Origin: Owenia fusiformis
Taxonomy: Eukaryota > Annelida > Polychaeta > Sabellida > Oweniidae
Assembly: GCA_903813345.2 (NCBI GenBank)
Contig: CAIIXF020000001.1
Coordinates: 6,947,098-7,011,097 of the forward strand
DNA: 64,000 nucleotides
Direction of reading: 5' to 3'
The notes below the pieces were generated by a model, which was not told the DNA's origin, made no database searches, and worked only from the letters and a program-made list of their open reading frames with translations. Below, in pieces: positions 1 to 9,410 of this stretch. Within the stretch, counting starts at the first letter, position 1. The number at the start of each line of letters is the position of its first letter. The translations under genes were made by a program, and so were the position numbers.

Positions 1-30
1 TCATTGAATGAAAATAGTGTAATAACTGAG
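1..30 (+). other. Fragment of the OTU element in opposite orientation
   Basis: About 24 bases, encoding Asn-Glu-Asn-Ser-Val-Ile-Thr-Glu on the plus strand, match the reverse complement of 1200-1226 inside the OTU-like sequence. Similarity stops at about base 30. The window therefore probably opens at the edge of a second, inverted copy of the same element. The match is short, so confidence is moderate. Confidence 0.5.
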
Positions 31-407
31 ACCACCGTTACCCAACAATTATAGTGATCAGTCGCCTATTAGTAGCATTAAGCTATTATTAAAAATGCGT
101 ATAAGTGATCCTCGTGTTATAACAAGTGATCATGATATTAAATTTTCCCAATACACATTTCGAACATGTACTAACTTAAGATGGTATTTTGAAATTTGCA
201 AAGTATGGATAATTTATATTTTGAAAACAAAATTCAATATGTTAAAGTTCATCCTCCTATCTCAGCTGCACATCTTCTTTGCTAACTTTATACATGATCA
301 CGGGGCGATGCGCGCCATATGTCTAGTGTAAACCATCGTCCACGAGGCAATAATAGTGAAAATGGCAAAGTCTACCACAATATCAAACGTTTAAAGGCAA
401 TTGTATT

Positions 408-1596
408 TTAAGAATTTCGTTTACACACTTTGGAATATAGTATAAATTCATTTTTGTCTATATTTGTGACAACACGTTTTACTTGTTTTATGTTCATTTT
501 CGTAATCGAATCATTTGCCATTCTTCTTTTATTAATTGCGTCGATGCACTTACAGTATATATCATAAACCCTATTCACGTCTACCGTTTCTTTACCCTTT
601 CTCTTTATTAGCAATCTGTATATCACGGCAATAAGATAAAATTGGAATTTATCCGTCGGCCCAGTATTAATTTCTTGCAAATTGTTCGACAAATATTCGA
701 AAGATGTTACATGTTTCTTGCTGGCTTTTGTTAGTCTCCTTCTAGTTTTTTTCACATTTAATTCCTTTTTTGGTTTAGCCTACCATTGTTACAATTTTTT
801 GAAGGGCAAGCACACGATTGTTGACATTTAGCATTTTTTGAAGAACATGGGCATCTTCTACCTACACAGCATAAGATTTCTTTTCCACTTCTTAATCGGT
901 TGACACCACACCTACAACCTTTTTTACTACCTCGATATTTCTTAGTTACAGAGCGTGCCAAAGAATTTGCGTTTCTTTGAATCAAACTGTCATAATGACC
1001 TGCTGAGCCCGCATTACTTAAGGAAACGCTGATAATAGTTTCATTATCAACCGGTGAAGAAAGCGTCGGGGTTATTATTTCTATTGCGTTTTCATTGTCT
1101 GTAATTACCACTATCGGCATACTAAAAACATTTGCTGCAGCAAAGGGCAAACAGTTCCCCAAATTAGAATCATAAAATGAATTTTGTAAAAAAGCAGTGG
1201 CCTCAGTTATTACACTATTTTCATTGTCCGCGTTTAAGAATATTTGGTACGTCTCCGGATGCATCATCCACTATGGCGGATCAAAGTTGAAATTATTTTC
1301 ATTTCCATTGCACTTGTGAATCCCAAAGAATTTAGATGATCTTGAATATGTGATTCACCCTGCTCAAGTAACAATTTAATAATATTTGCGATCGCATGAT
1401 GAAAACAATTTCCATCTCCCTGAACACGTATACGTTCAAACCCAAAGGCTTTTATATTATTTGATAGCCTGTTTTCATCATGGTTTCTTGAATTAGCAGA
1501 TCTTGACAATTTCAAAAATTCTGTATCTATCAAGGGTAATGATTCAATGTCAAAAACGTCAACCAAATCTCCGAATTTTTTTATTTGTTTCGCCAA
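408..1596 (-). pseudogene. Broken OTU-type cysteine protease gene with Cys-rich tail, probably from a mobile element
   Basis: Read on the minus strand, the first part carries the OTU catalytic block QGDGNCFHHA, with the Asp and Cys expected of an OTU (ovarian tumour) deubiquitinase-like protease. The middle part has the later OTU block ending in SAGHYDSL, which would supply the catalytic His. A Cys-rich tail follows (GCRCG, CCVGRRCPC, CACPSKNC), resembling CXC-type zinc clusters. A basic stretch of about 115 codons lies downstream and is not recognised. The reading is not one open frame, so the copy is a fossil with a few breaks. OTU plus Cys-rich proteins of this kind are often repeated in invertebrate genomes and linked to mobile elements; that link is inference here. 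The inverted scrap at the window start supports a repeated origin. Confidence 0.6.
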
Positions 1597-1914
1597 TGAA
1601 TGAAAATGTGTTGCCCTTTGTAATAATTCTTGAAGGTTAATGCTACTGTAATCGTGCTCTTGATGTAAATCTTTTTCCGAAGAATAATTATTTCCCGACG
1701 ATACATTAAAAAATATTCCTGTTTTTGATCGACATGTTTGAGACGGACCCTAATTTCAATTTGAAAATTCGCCAATTTCCCTTGGAGTTTACTTAAATGC
1801 CTTGGGTAACGAATGTACAATTGTATACAGATATATACTATATGTCTATTTGAAAAAACATTTTAGAATTTTTTTCACTTTTTAACAAAATCTATTTCAC
1901 ACTTAAGTGGCTTT
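1597..1914. other. Spacer, nothing recognised
   Basis: AT-rich sequence between the OTU fossil and the minisatellite. I see no coding signal, RNA gene or repeat end in it. Confidence 0.4.
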
Positions 1915-2960
1915 GAGTGTGAAGTGTATGGGAGATATGTAAATACATGTGAAGTATGTACCCCGATTACCCCGCCAGCCACGGTACGTATAGTAGGATG
2001 AAGTGTATGGTAGATGGGTGAATACATGTGAGAGTATCTACCCCGTTTACCCCACCAACCACGGTACGTAATATAGTAGGATGAAGTGTATAGGAGATAT
2101 GTAAATACATGTGAAGTATGTACCCCGTTAACCCCGCCAGCCACGGTACGTATAGTAGGATGAAGTGTATGGGAGATGGGTAAATACATGTGAGAGTATC
2201 TACCCCGTTTACCCCACCAACCACGGTACGTAATATAGTAGGATGAAGTGTATAGGAGATATGTAAATACATGTGAAGTATGTACCCCGTTTACCCCGCC
2301 AGCCACGGTACGTATAGTAGGATGAAGTGTATAGGAGATATGTAAATACATGTGAAGTATGTACCCCGTTTACCCCGCCAGCCACGGTACGTATAGTAGG
2401 ATGAAGTGTATAGGAGATATGTAAATACATGTGAAGTATGTACCCCGTTTACCCCGCCAGCCACGGTACGTATAGTAGGATGAAGTGTATAGGAGATATG
2501 TAAATACATGTCAGAGTATCTACCCCGTTTACCCCGCCAACCACGGTACTTACATGACTTATAGTAGGATGAAGTGTATAGGAGATATGTAAATACATGT
2601 GAAGTATGTACCCCGTTTACCCCGCCAGCCACGATACGTATAGTAGGATGAAGTGTATAGGAGATATGTAATTACATGTGAGAGTATCTACCCCGTTCAC
2701 CCCGCCAACCACGTTACTTACATGACTTATAGTAGGATGAAGTGTATAGGAGATATGTAAATACATGTGAAGTATGTACCCCGTTTACCCCGCCAGCCAC
2801 GGTACGTATAGTAGGATGAAGTGTATAGGAGATATGTAAATACATGTCAGAGTATCTACCCCGTTTACCCCGCCAACCACGGTACGTAATATAGTAGGAT
2901 GAAGTGTATAGGAGATATGTAAATGCATGAGTATGTACCCCCGTTTCCCCGTACCCCCGT
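1915..2960. repeat. Minisatellite of 78-88 bp units, about 13 copies, two alternating types
   Basis: Units begin GAAGTGTATAGGAGATATG and end near ACGTATAGTAGGAT. Two subtypes are visible. Type A has GTGAAGTATGTACC followed by CCAGCC. Type B has GAGAGTATCTACC or CAGAGTATCTACC followed by CCAACC. The order is roughly A-B-A-B-A-A-A-B-A-B-A-B and a degenerate last unit, so part of the array is a higher-order dimer of about 162 bp. Two B units carry an extra TACATGACT insertion. Long open frames on the minus strand are by-products of the repetition. Confidence 0.93.
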
Positions 2961-3007
2961 TTACCCCACCAATCTGTGCGAAGATGTGAAACAGGGGAAT
3001 TAGGGCG

Positions 3008-3160
3008 AATTAGTAAGTACTACGTGCACGTGTAGAGGAGAATACACAGGCAAAACGGATGTGGGCGAGATTCGCGCATGTAAGGGAGTTAGTACTACGT
3101 ATACAGGTACGTGCGCACGTGTGGAGGAGATTTCACAGGCATAACTGATGTGGACGAGAT
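3008..3160. repeat. Imperfect tandem duplication of about 80 bp
   Basis: The block from AGTACTACGTGCACGTGTAG through CACAGGCAAAACGGATGTGG recurs directly after itself as AGTACTACGTATACAGG through CACAGGCATAACTGATGTGG, with a short insertion. It directly follows the minisatellite and is not clearly part of it. Confidence 0.7.
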
Positions 3161-3518
3161 TTGATGAATTTTCGTGACTGCTTGCATCGGTCACGATGTG
3201 TATAGGTACCTGACACATGTTGGACATTGAGCTTAGAGACAAATGGTGTGTCATAGTGTTCGTGGAATTACACAAGAGGAAACTACATATGAACACGGAC
3301 CTGAAGAAAGTCCGTGATATGAATTGATGTGGCTTGCATGTGAAATGTAGAAATAAAGTTTGAGTGTATGTAATGAGAATTCCCAAATTTGTAGTGGACA
3401 CAAGGAGAATTTCCATGGGTGTCCTAAATGGGAAAATGCTCTAAGTGTCGTGACTGCTTACATAGAACCTCTACCATTTTTCTTATTGCAGCAGTTTGAT
3501 TCTATCGTGACAAACTCT

Positions 3519-3579
3519 GGCAGGTTATCCCGACCCGTGCCAGGACTATAGACTATAGTCCTGGCACGAGATAACTGGC
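3519..3579. repeat. Short inverted repeat with near-perfect stem
   Basis: GTGCCAGGACTATAG is followed immediately by CTATAGTCCTGGCAC (sharing the central bases), and weaker pairing of CTGGCAGGTTATCCC with GATAACTGGCAG extends it outward. There is almost no loop. It may be a tiny fold-back element. No gene is nearby. Confidence 0.75.
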
Positions 3580-3670
3580 AGGTACAGAGGTAGCAGGGGC
3601 GTAGGAATATTTATACATGCACTGTAGCCTAGCCTAGAAACGTCATGTGGTAATACCTTATCCAGTTCAG

Positions 3671-4092
3671 TTAAGGACAGGGTGCATGTTGGGAAATTTT
3701 CTGCATTGCTCAATTGAGTCACATGTTATTTTTCAAACATGAATAACTCCTTCCCCACATTGTCTACATCTTCCAAGTTTGCACAAAGAGTGCACTTATG
3801 TGCCTAGAAAAGCCTTGTGAGAAGGTTTGTTTTGTAAAATGTATAAAAAATGAGAAAATTCAGTGAAAAAAATTTCTGAAAATTTTCTGATTTTTTTCAC
3901 TGAATTTTCTTGTTTTTTATACACTTTATCAAAACATTCTTCTCACAAGTCTTTTCTAGGCACATAAGTGCACTCTTTGTGCAAAACTGGAAGATATAGA
4001 CAATGAAGGGAAGGAGTGATTCTTGTTTGAAAAATAACATGTGACTCAATTGAGGAATGTAGAAAATTTCCCATCATGCACCCTGACCTTAA
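3671..4092. mobile_element. Fold-back MITE of about 420 bp flanked by TTAA
   Basis: The two halves are near-complete reverse complements, with arms of about 200 bp meeting around 3885. The outer end reads TTAAGGACAGGGTGCATG on the left; the right end is its complement with one change, ending CCTTAA. TTAA sits at both borders (3671-3674 and 4089-4092), which fits a piggyBac-like TTAA target duplication, although the arms also contain it. There is no coding capacity. In RNA the whole element would form one long hairpin. Confidence 0.85.
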
Positions 4093-4134
4093 ATCTTCTC
4101 AGTGTCAAACCTAAGCTCAGTTGCATTTTTGCAA

Positions 4135-4390
4135 TAGGTCTGTGGTAAATTTTTAATTTAGAATGTCCCAAATGCACAGCAACAAGACTGCACTACTGGT
4201 AAAGAAAGGCGACGGTGGGGGGGGGGTTTACATGGACCAACCAGGGGAGTTTCCTCACTTCAATTTTAAAATGAGTTGTAACCATGCAAAGCATAGATCT
4301 ATTCAGTTTTAATGTTAAGGTTTAAATCATATTCTATTCAAATTTATATATATGCTTTAGGGCTTATTAACTTAGCTTATTGCAGATTGG
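4135..4390. repeat. Dispersed repeat, copy 1 of 3
   Basis: The segment with CACAGCAACAAGACTGCACT, a G-run, GACCAACCAGG, TTTTAAAATGAGTTGTAA and TTAATGTTAAGGTTTAAAT recurs at about 26518-26720 and 26744-27050. Boundaries are not sharp and no terminal repeats were found, so the class is unknown. Confidence 0.75.
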
Positions 4391-4406
4391 TGTGAGACTG
4401 TAGATG

Positions 4407-4929
4407 TAGGGGACAGCGGGGTAGGAGGGCCATGGGGCAAGACGGACCAGCAAGTTTATCGTTTTATTGTTTTAAAATATATATCGCCTGATATTATTCT
4501 GACATGGGAACATCAGCCGACCTCACTCGCCGTTTATTTTGCTTCATTTAGGCGCCAGATTCAATCGGCGGCACTTTCCCCAAAACTGATTTAAAAGTGG
4601 CCCTTTTTGCCCCACTTCTGTAAGACTTTGGTAAAACCTACAATTCAAAGAAGGTTTCTGATACGGAAAGACCCTTCTTGCCTCACGAGGGCCCTTCTTG
4701 CCCCGGCCATGACACACAAAATCATTTTTTCGAAAAGTGAGGGGCATATTCAAAAATTTATTTCAAAATCAATACCATCGTATCTCAGAGAACCAATGTT
4801 CCTTGTTTCATTAAACATGGGTTCAGCGGACGGAAACCCTAGCAAAATATCTTTACTAACAAAATATCTTTACAAGCTGTTAAATTGACTGCTCTTACTG
4901 GGTGTCCGTCTTGCCCCGCTGTCCCCTAG
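4407..4929. mobile_element. MITE of about 520 bp with GGGGACAGCGGGG ends
   Basis: The left end reads TAGGGGACAGCGGGG followed after a small insertion by GGGGCAAGACGGA. The right end is the reverse complement (TCCGTCTTGCCCCGCTGTCC, then CCTA). A TA on each side is compatible with Tc1/mariner-type insertion. Inside are further CTTCTTGCC and TTTGCCCC copies at 4600-4705. No transposase is encoded, so it is non-autonomous. Confidence 0.8.
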
Positions 4930-5015
4930 ATAGTAAGCTAGATACCATTCTTATGTGCTTATAATCCGGGTTATAATCACGGACGGGATTAGCGGTGAAC
5001 TGAGCATTCTGGAGA

Positions 5016-5122
5016 ACTTGGATATATATTAATGTAAATTCAATTGAATTCATTCAAATGAATTGAATATATCCAAGTCTGTCGACGGGGGTAACTGCCC
5101 AAGTATTGACAATAATGTTACC
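5016..5122. repeat. Two adjacent small hairpins
   Basis: CTTGGATATA at 5018 pairs with TATATCCAAG near 5079, with TTCAATTGAATTCATTCAA and AATGAATTGAA palindromic between them. Next to it, GGGGGTAAC near 5087 pairs with GTTACCCCC near 5116. These may be parts of a degraded TIR element. Confidence 0.55.
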
Positions 5123-6189
5123 CCCGAAGGAGATTTTTCCTCACATCAAGTCTGCTATATCTGTGATTTTCGGTGTTTTCTCTTGTCCTGTTATTTTCTA
5201 ATTTCTGGGCAATGCCACTGATCTTCATCCGGTTGAAAACCTTTCACAATGTTGAAGGTTCGAATAAGGCCGCCCCTTGTTCTATTGAAACCGATTTCAT
5301 TCAAAGGCGACGGATACTTTACCTTGTATTCGCGAATGCAACTTTCGGCTGTCGGCTACCGGATTAACCTACTATTTTACTACTATTCTAGTCTTGCTCA
5401 AATTGCCATGTGTATATCGCAAAAGAATGAAACAACTGTTTCATTTATATAGAATTCTATAGTGCAAAAGTAAGCTTCTCACAAATAGGTTAAAATGTTG
5501 AGGATGGAGGTTTGAATGATTGAACCAACGCTGTTTGAACAATCCGGATGCAAAAACTTCTTAGAATTGGCTTTTGGCAAGAAACTGCTTTAAAAATTAT
5601 CAACGTAAAATCAAAAAATGAGCTTTTCATGTATGATTCAAAATCACTTAAAAAACCGAGGAAAAAATGTCGAATAATTTCTGAAAAGATTTTGGTCATG
5701 TTTTAAGAATGTACACAGAAAAAAAGAAAGAGCTCGAAGCCAAACATAATACCGAAATGAGAGCTGAACAAGCTATGGGGGAAACATACCAAAAATGAAA
5801 ATGTTCAACATACAAAATACAAAGGGTAACAATAAAGTATTGTACTGCAAGATGCATTTCAAAATTCAAATAGACTTCTTACGCTATTAGAATTCAATAA
5901 CAAATTCCACACTTAAAAACACTATTCCAAAATCTTGGATAAGAGATGTTATGGAGAATACTCAAAACATAAATGATTATGAGAGAAACAAAAAAGCACA
6001 TAAAAAGTTTCTTACTCAGTCAAAGATTAGTAGCCTAAAGAAGTCGATATGTAATTGTACAACTATATCATCATTTTCTAGTCAAAATACTGGCCCTAAA
6101 AATTGTTGAGCAGCAGCAGTAAAACGTTCTGTGTCACTGGCATCGAAGAAACGGGCGTCAACATGGATCGGACGTTTGCATAATTTACT
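5123..6189. other. Intergenic, nothing recognised
   Basis: No frame shows conserved protein motifs and no splice-linked exon series or repeat end was found. Short open frames here lack any recognisable domain. Confidence 0.4.
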
Positions 6190-6840
6190 CTTGTAATCAC
6201 TGGTGATCTAGGATGATCTGGTGATCTTCATCCTAGCAGGTGATCCACTCGATTACGCTGGTTACCGAAACGGTTCGTTGTCGGAACATCGAAGCTACAA
6301 TTTTTCTTTTTTCCCTTATTTCACACCTTGTAGGCAGAATTCTCACGACATTTTTAATAGAAACGTATACATCAGTAAACAGTATGTTTAAGAAAATGTA
6401 CACATTTGCGAACAAATAGTTCAGAGGACAACAGAATCGTCGATTTAATTCCTCTACAGAATACCCTTTGCATTCGTTCGACTTCCCTTCTTAAAAGAGA
6501 GCTTCGTCTTCGGTAGTTTATGACTAGACTCTGCACGCAGGGTAGTTACATGGTATTTCGAAAAACAGTTAAGATCTGCACTTCAACCCAAACCGTTTCT
6601 GTAACTTAAGTGAGGAATTAAATCGACGATTCTGTTGTCTTCTGAGTTATTTTTTCGCAAACATGTACCTTTTCTATAACAAATGATACTGATGTACTTT
6701 TGTGAGAAAAAACGTCGTGGGGATTCTGCCTACAACGCGTGAAATAGGGGGAAAAGAAAAATCGTATTTTCGACCGGTTCCGACATTTTGTTACCGAAAC
6801 GAACCAGCGTAATCAAGCGGATCACCAGTGTGTTACTTGC
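6190..6840. mobile_element. Fold-back element of about 650 bp with arms of about 215 bp
   Basis: The left arm (about 6237-6454, from GGTGATCCACTCGATTACGC to CGATTTAATTCCTC) is repeated in reverse complement at 6612-6826 (GAGGAATTAAATCGACGATT to GCGTAATCAAGCGGATCACC). The arms differ by scattered substitutions and small gaps. The loop 6455-6611 contains a separate 79-bp element. No coding capacity. The outermost CTGGTGATC motif is also repeated at 6200-6230. Confidence 0.85.
6464..6542. mobile_element. 79-bp internally deleted MITE in the loop of the fold-back element
   Basis: It starts CCCTTTGCATTCGTTCGACT and ends GACTCTGCACGCAGGG, with TA on both sides. Both ends match the longer copy at 21036-21371. 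That copy keeps about 255 bp of interior absent here, so this one is a short deletion derivative of the same family. Confidence 0.75.
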
Positions 6841-8039
6841 GTTCTCTTGTCAGGATCAAAGGTGACTAACCATTTAGCACACCATCGGAAATATATTATT
6901 CGAAAGCCTTTTAGAGGTCACAAATATCTTTTAATAACCGATAATTCACACCAATGCATAGTATTCATCTTCTTCATAAACTCATGCATGCATGAAAATG
7001 GTTCAGAGAATTTTATTTCTAATTAGTAATAGAAACCAATGGTACAATAATGTCTGAAACATAATATATTCTTCATTTTAACCTGGTTAGACAATCGATA
7101 TCAACATTGGTTTATTTTTAAAGTCAAAAAGTTTTTGCTACCTGAGTGTCGTTAGTTGTTACGATGGCACCAGTTAGGTTGCAAAATATTTTTGATATGC
7201 TAAAACATTCAAGTGGCAAATTAAGATATATTTTATCACTGAAATAATGTGTCCGTTGTTCAATCTTTGCATTTGTGTCAAAAATATAATGTTTTTGAAC
7301 TATTTAGTGGAATATTCGATGATCAAAATTTTCATTTTTGAAAAATGGCGGGAAATTTAAATATTTGATAAATGAAAAGCTAACGACTCTTTTTCAAAAT
7401 TACTTTTTTTCAAAAACCTCTAAAATAACTTTTAAAGTCCCAAATAGTAAATGAATGATAAAAACATATTTTCAAACTTTACATGGGGACTTTACACACA
7501 TTTTAATCACGACTTAAAACAGTACTATACTCTTTGGGTTCCTTGTTTTTCCTCTTTTAATTTTTATGACCTAGAAACTGACCTTCATGTCTGTATCATT
7601 AACCTCTGAAGCCAGGACAATGCCAAATAAGAACTATTGTCGAATCATAAGAAAGGTTTGAAGTGTTAAGAGGAGAGGGAGTTATACTGGAATGAAACAA
7701 GAAAAATGTACTGTTTCCACCCAGGGAATTCTCATTAAGCAATGTATACAGTTTTGAGTATATATTATTTTACCACTATACTAGTAAGACCTTATTTGAA
7801 GCAGCTGCCATCTATTCTATTCAGAACTTCTCAAAGCTCAGTTAGCATTTCAAAATGCAATTATTAGGCCAACCAGACATAAGATATTTTTTGTCTAACA
7901 ATGCAGTGTATGTTTTTCCAGGCTTAAATATTTTTTCTGTAAAAGAAAGCAAATGGTCTAGTACTGTTCCTATCAGCAACTCAGCAAATTACAAACAAAC
8001 AAGCAAACATATTTCTGTTTCAGTCACTTTATTGCACTG
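6841..8039. other. Intergenic, nothing recognised
   Basis: AT-rich sequence with no conserved frame, RNA gene or terminal repeat that I can support. Confidence 0.4.
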
Positions 8040-8706
8040 ATAGGTAACAATGCACATCTCTATAATAACCAGATCATCATTACAATACAATAAAATAGAA
8101 CAATAACCAGGTTATCATCAACATAATATAGTAAAATGGTCATAATTACAACAATATAGCACAGTTTACAGGCATCATGACAATAACAAAGTACAACAAC
8201 CTGGTAACCAATGCAATAATGTCATACATTATTAAACCAGGCTGTTATTGTAATAGTGTAGTACAATAACTAAGTCAGTCTCTTTATAATCATGTAATAC
8301 AACAATCAAGAAATCTTTACATATATATCGTACAATAACTTGTCATTATTACAGTAATGCAGAGAAATGACTCAATCATTAACACAATAATGTGGCCCAA
8401 TAACAAAGTCATTTTTACAATGATATAGTACAATAACCACACCATTTTACCATAATGTAGAACAATAACCATGGCATCCTTACATTGATGCAGTACAATA
8501 ACTAGGTCATATTTACAATAATGTAACACAATAACCTGGTCATCATTACAATAATGTAGTTCAATAACCACGTCATCATTACATTGATGCAGTACAATAA
8601 CTAGGTCACATTTACAATAATGTAACACAATAACCCAGTCATCTTTACAGGAATGTACTACAATAACCTGGTCATCATTACAATAGCGTAGAACAATAAT
8701 AAACAA
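8040..8706. repeat. Minisatellite, 33-bp unit, about 20 diverged copies
   Basis: Units of the type TACAATAATGTAACACAATA then ACCTGGTCATCAT recur every 33 bp. They are clearest at 8481, 8514, 8547 and 8580 and more diverged towards both sides. Because 33 is a multiple of three, the minus strand stays open as a repetitive frame; this is not evidence of a gene. Confidence 0.88.
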
Positions 8707-8784
8707 AATAAAATTTTGTCTCTATAGAAGTTGATAGTAAAATAATTTTCTCAAATGTTGTCCTACTACATTTCTTGACTTAAA

Positions 8785-8942
8785 GGAATGTCATACTCAA
8801 ATGCAGTAGACTCATACTCAAATGCAGTAGACTCATACTCAAATGCAGTAGACTCATACTCAAATGCAGTAGATTCATACTCAAATGCAGTAGACTCACA
8901 CTCAAATGCAGTAGACTTACACTCAAATGCAGTAGACTCACT
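8785..8942. repeat. Minisatellite, 21-bp unit, 7-8 copies
   Basis: The unit TCATACTCAAATGCAGTAGA plus C repeats with very few changes (TCATACTC, TCACACTC and TTACACTC variants). The minus strand reads as repeated Ser-Thr-Ala-Phe-Glu-Tyr-Glu, a by-product of the 21-bp period. Confidence 0.92.
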
Positions 8943-9002
8943 AAAATCACTTTGATTTAATGTCATTCAGAAATTATTTTATGTTTTTGTTTGTTTTCAA
9001 AA

Positions 9003-9410
9003 GAAAACAAAGGACGATTCTCGGTTTGGAGAACAGTCTCCTGGGCTAATAATTTTTTTCATGAAAAATATAGAAATATTACCCAAATTAAACTATGAAT
9101 ATTCAAAAGAGGACATTTAAATCTACAAGATGTAAAAATAACAAATTGGTCTGAAGCAGGGATAATGCTCAATTAGACTGATTCAATAAAATACAAGTCT
9201 TGATTTTGGGGAAAGAAGTTCATCAGTGTACTGCGCTAATATTTTTTTGCGAAAAATCTAAAAATATTACCCAAATTAAATTATGACTATTCAAAAGAAG
9301 ACATTCAAATCTATATTATGTGAAAAAATCAAATTTGTCCGAAGCAGGGATAATGCTCATTTAGATTGAAGAACTTCGTTCTCCAAACCGAGAATCGTCC
9401 TTTATCTGGA
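9003..9410. mobile_element. MITE of about 400 bp with 25-bp inverted ends and an internal tandem duplication
   Basis: AAAGGACGATTCTCGGTTTG on the left matches CAAACCGAGAATCGTCCTTT on the right, and the pairing continues into GAGAAC/GTTCTC. Inside, a block of about 135 bp (from GCTAATAATTTTTTT to GCAGGGATAATGCTCA) occurs twice in tandem, at about 9040-9180 and 9232-9368, with about 85% identity by eye. No coding capacity. Confidence 0.82.

Noticed and set aside
1875-2632. Several overlapping minus-strand frames rich in YTLHPT and VAGGVNGV
   Set aside because: They are translations of the 80-bp minisatellite in different registers, not genes.
3000-3551. Frames around the tandem duplication next to the minisatellite
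   Set aside because: They overlap a repeat and a hairpin and show no conserved motif.
8317-8966. Repetitive minus-strand frames over 8317-8706 and 8766-8966
   Set aside because: They follow 33-bp and 21-bp tandem repeats and have no start context or neighbouring exons.
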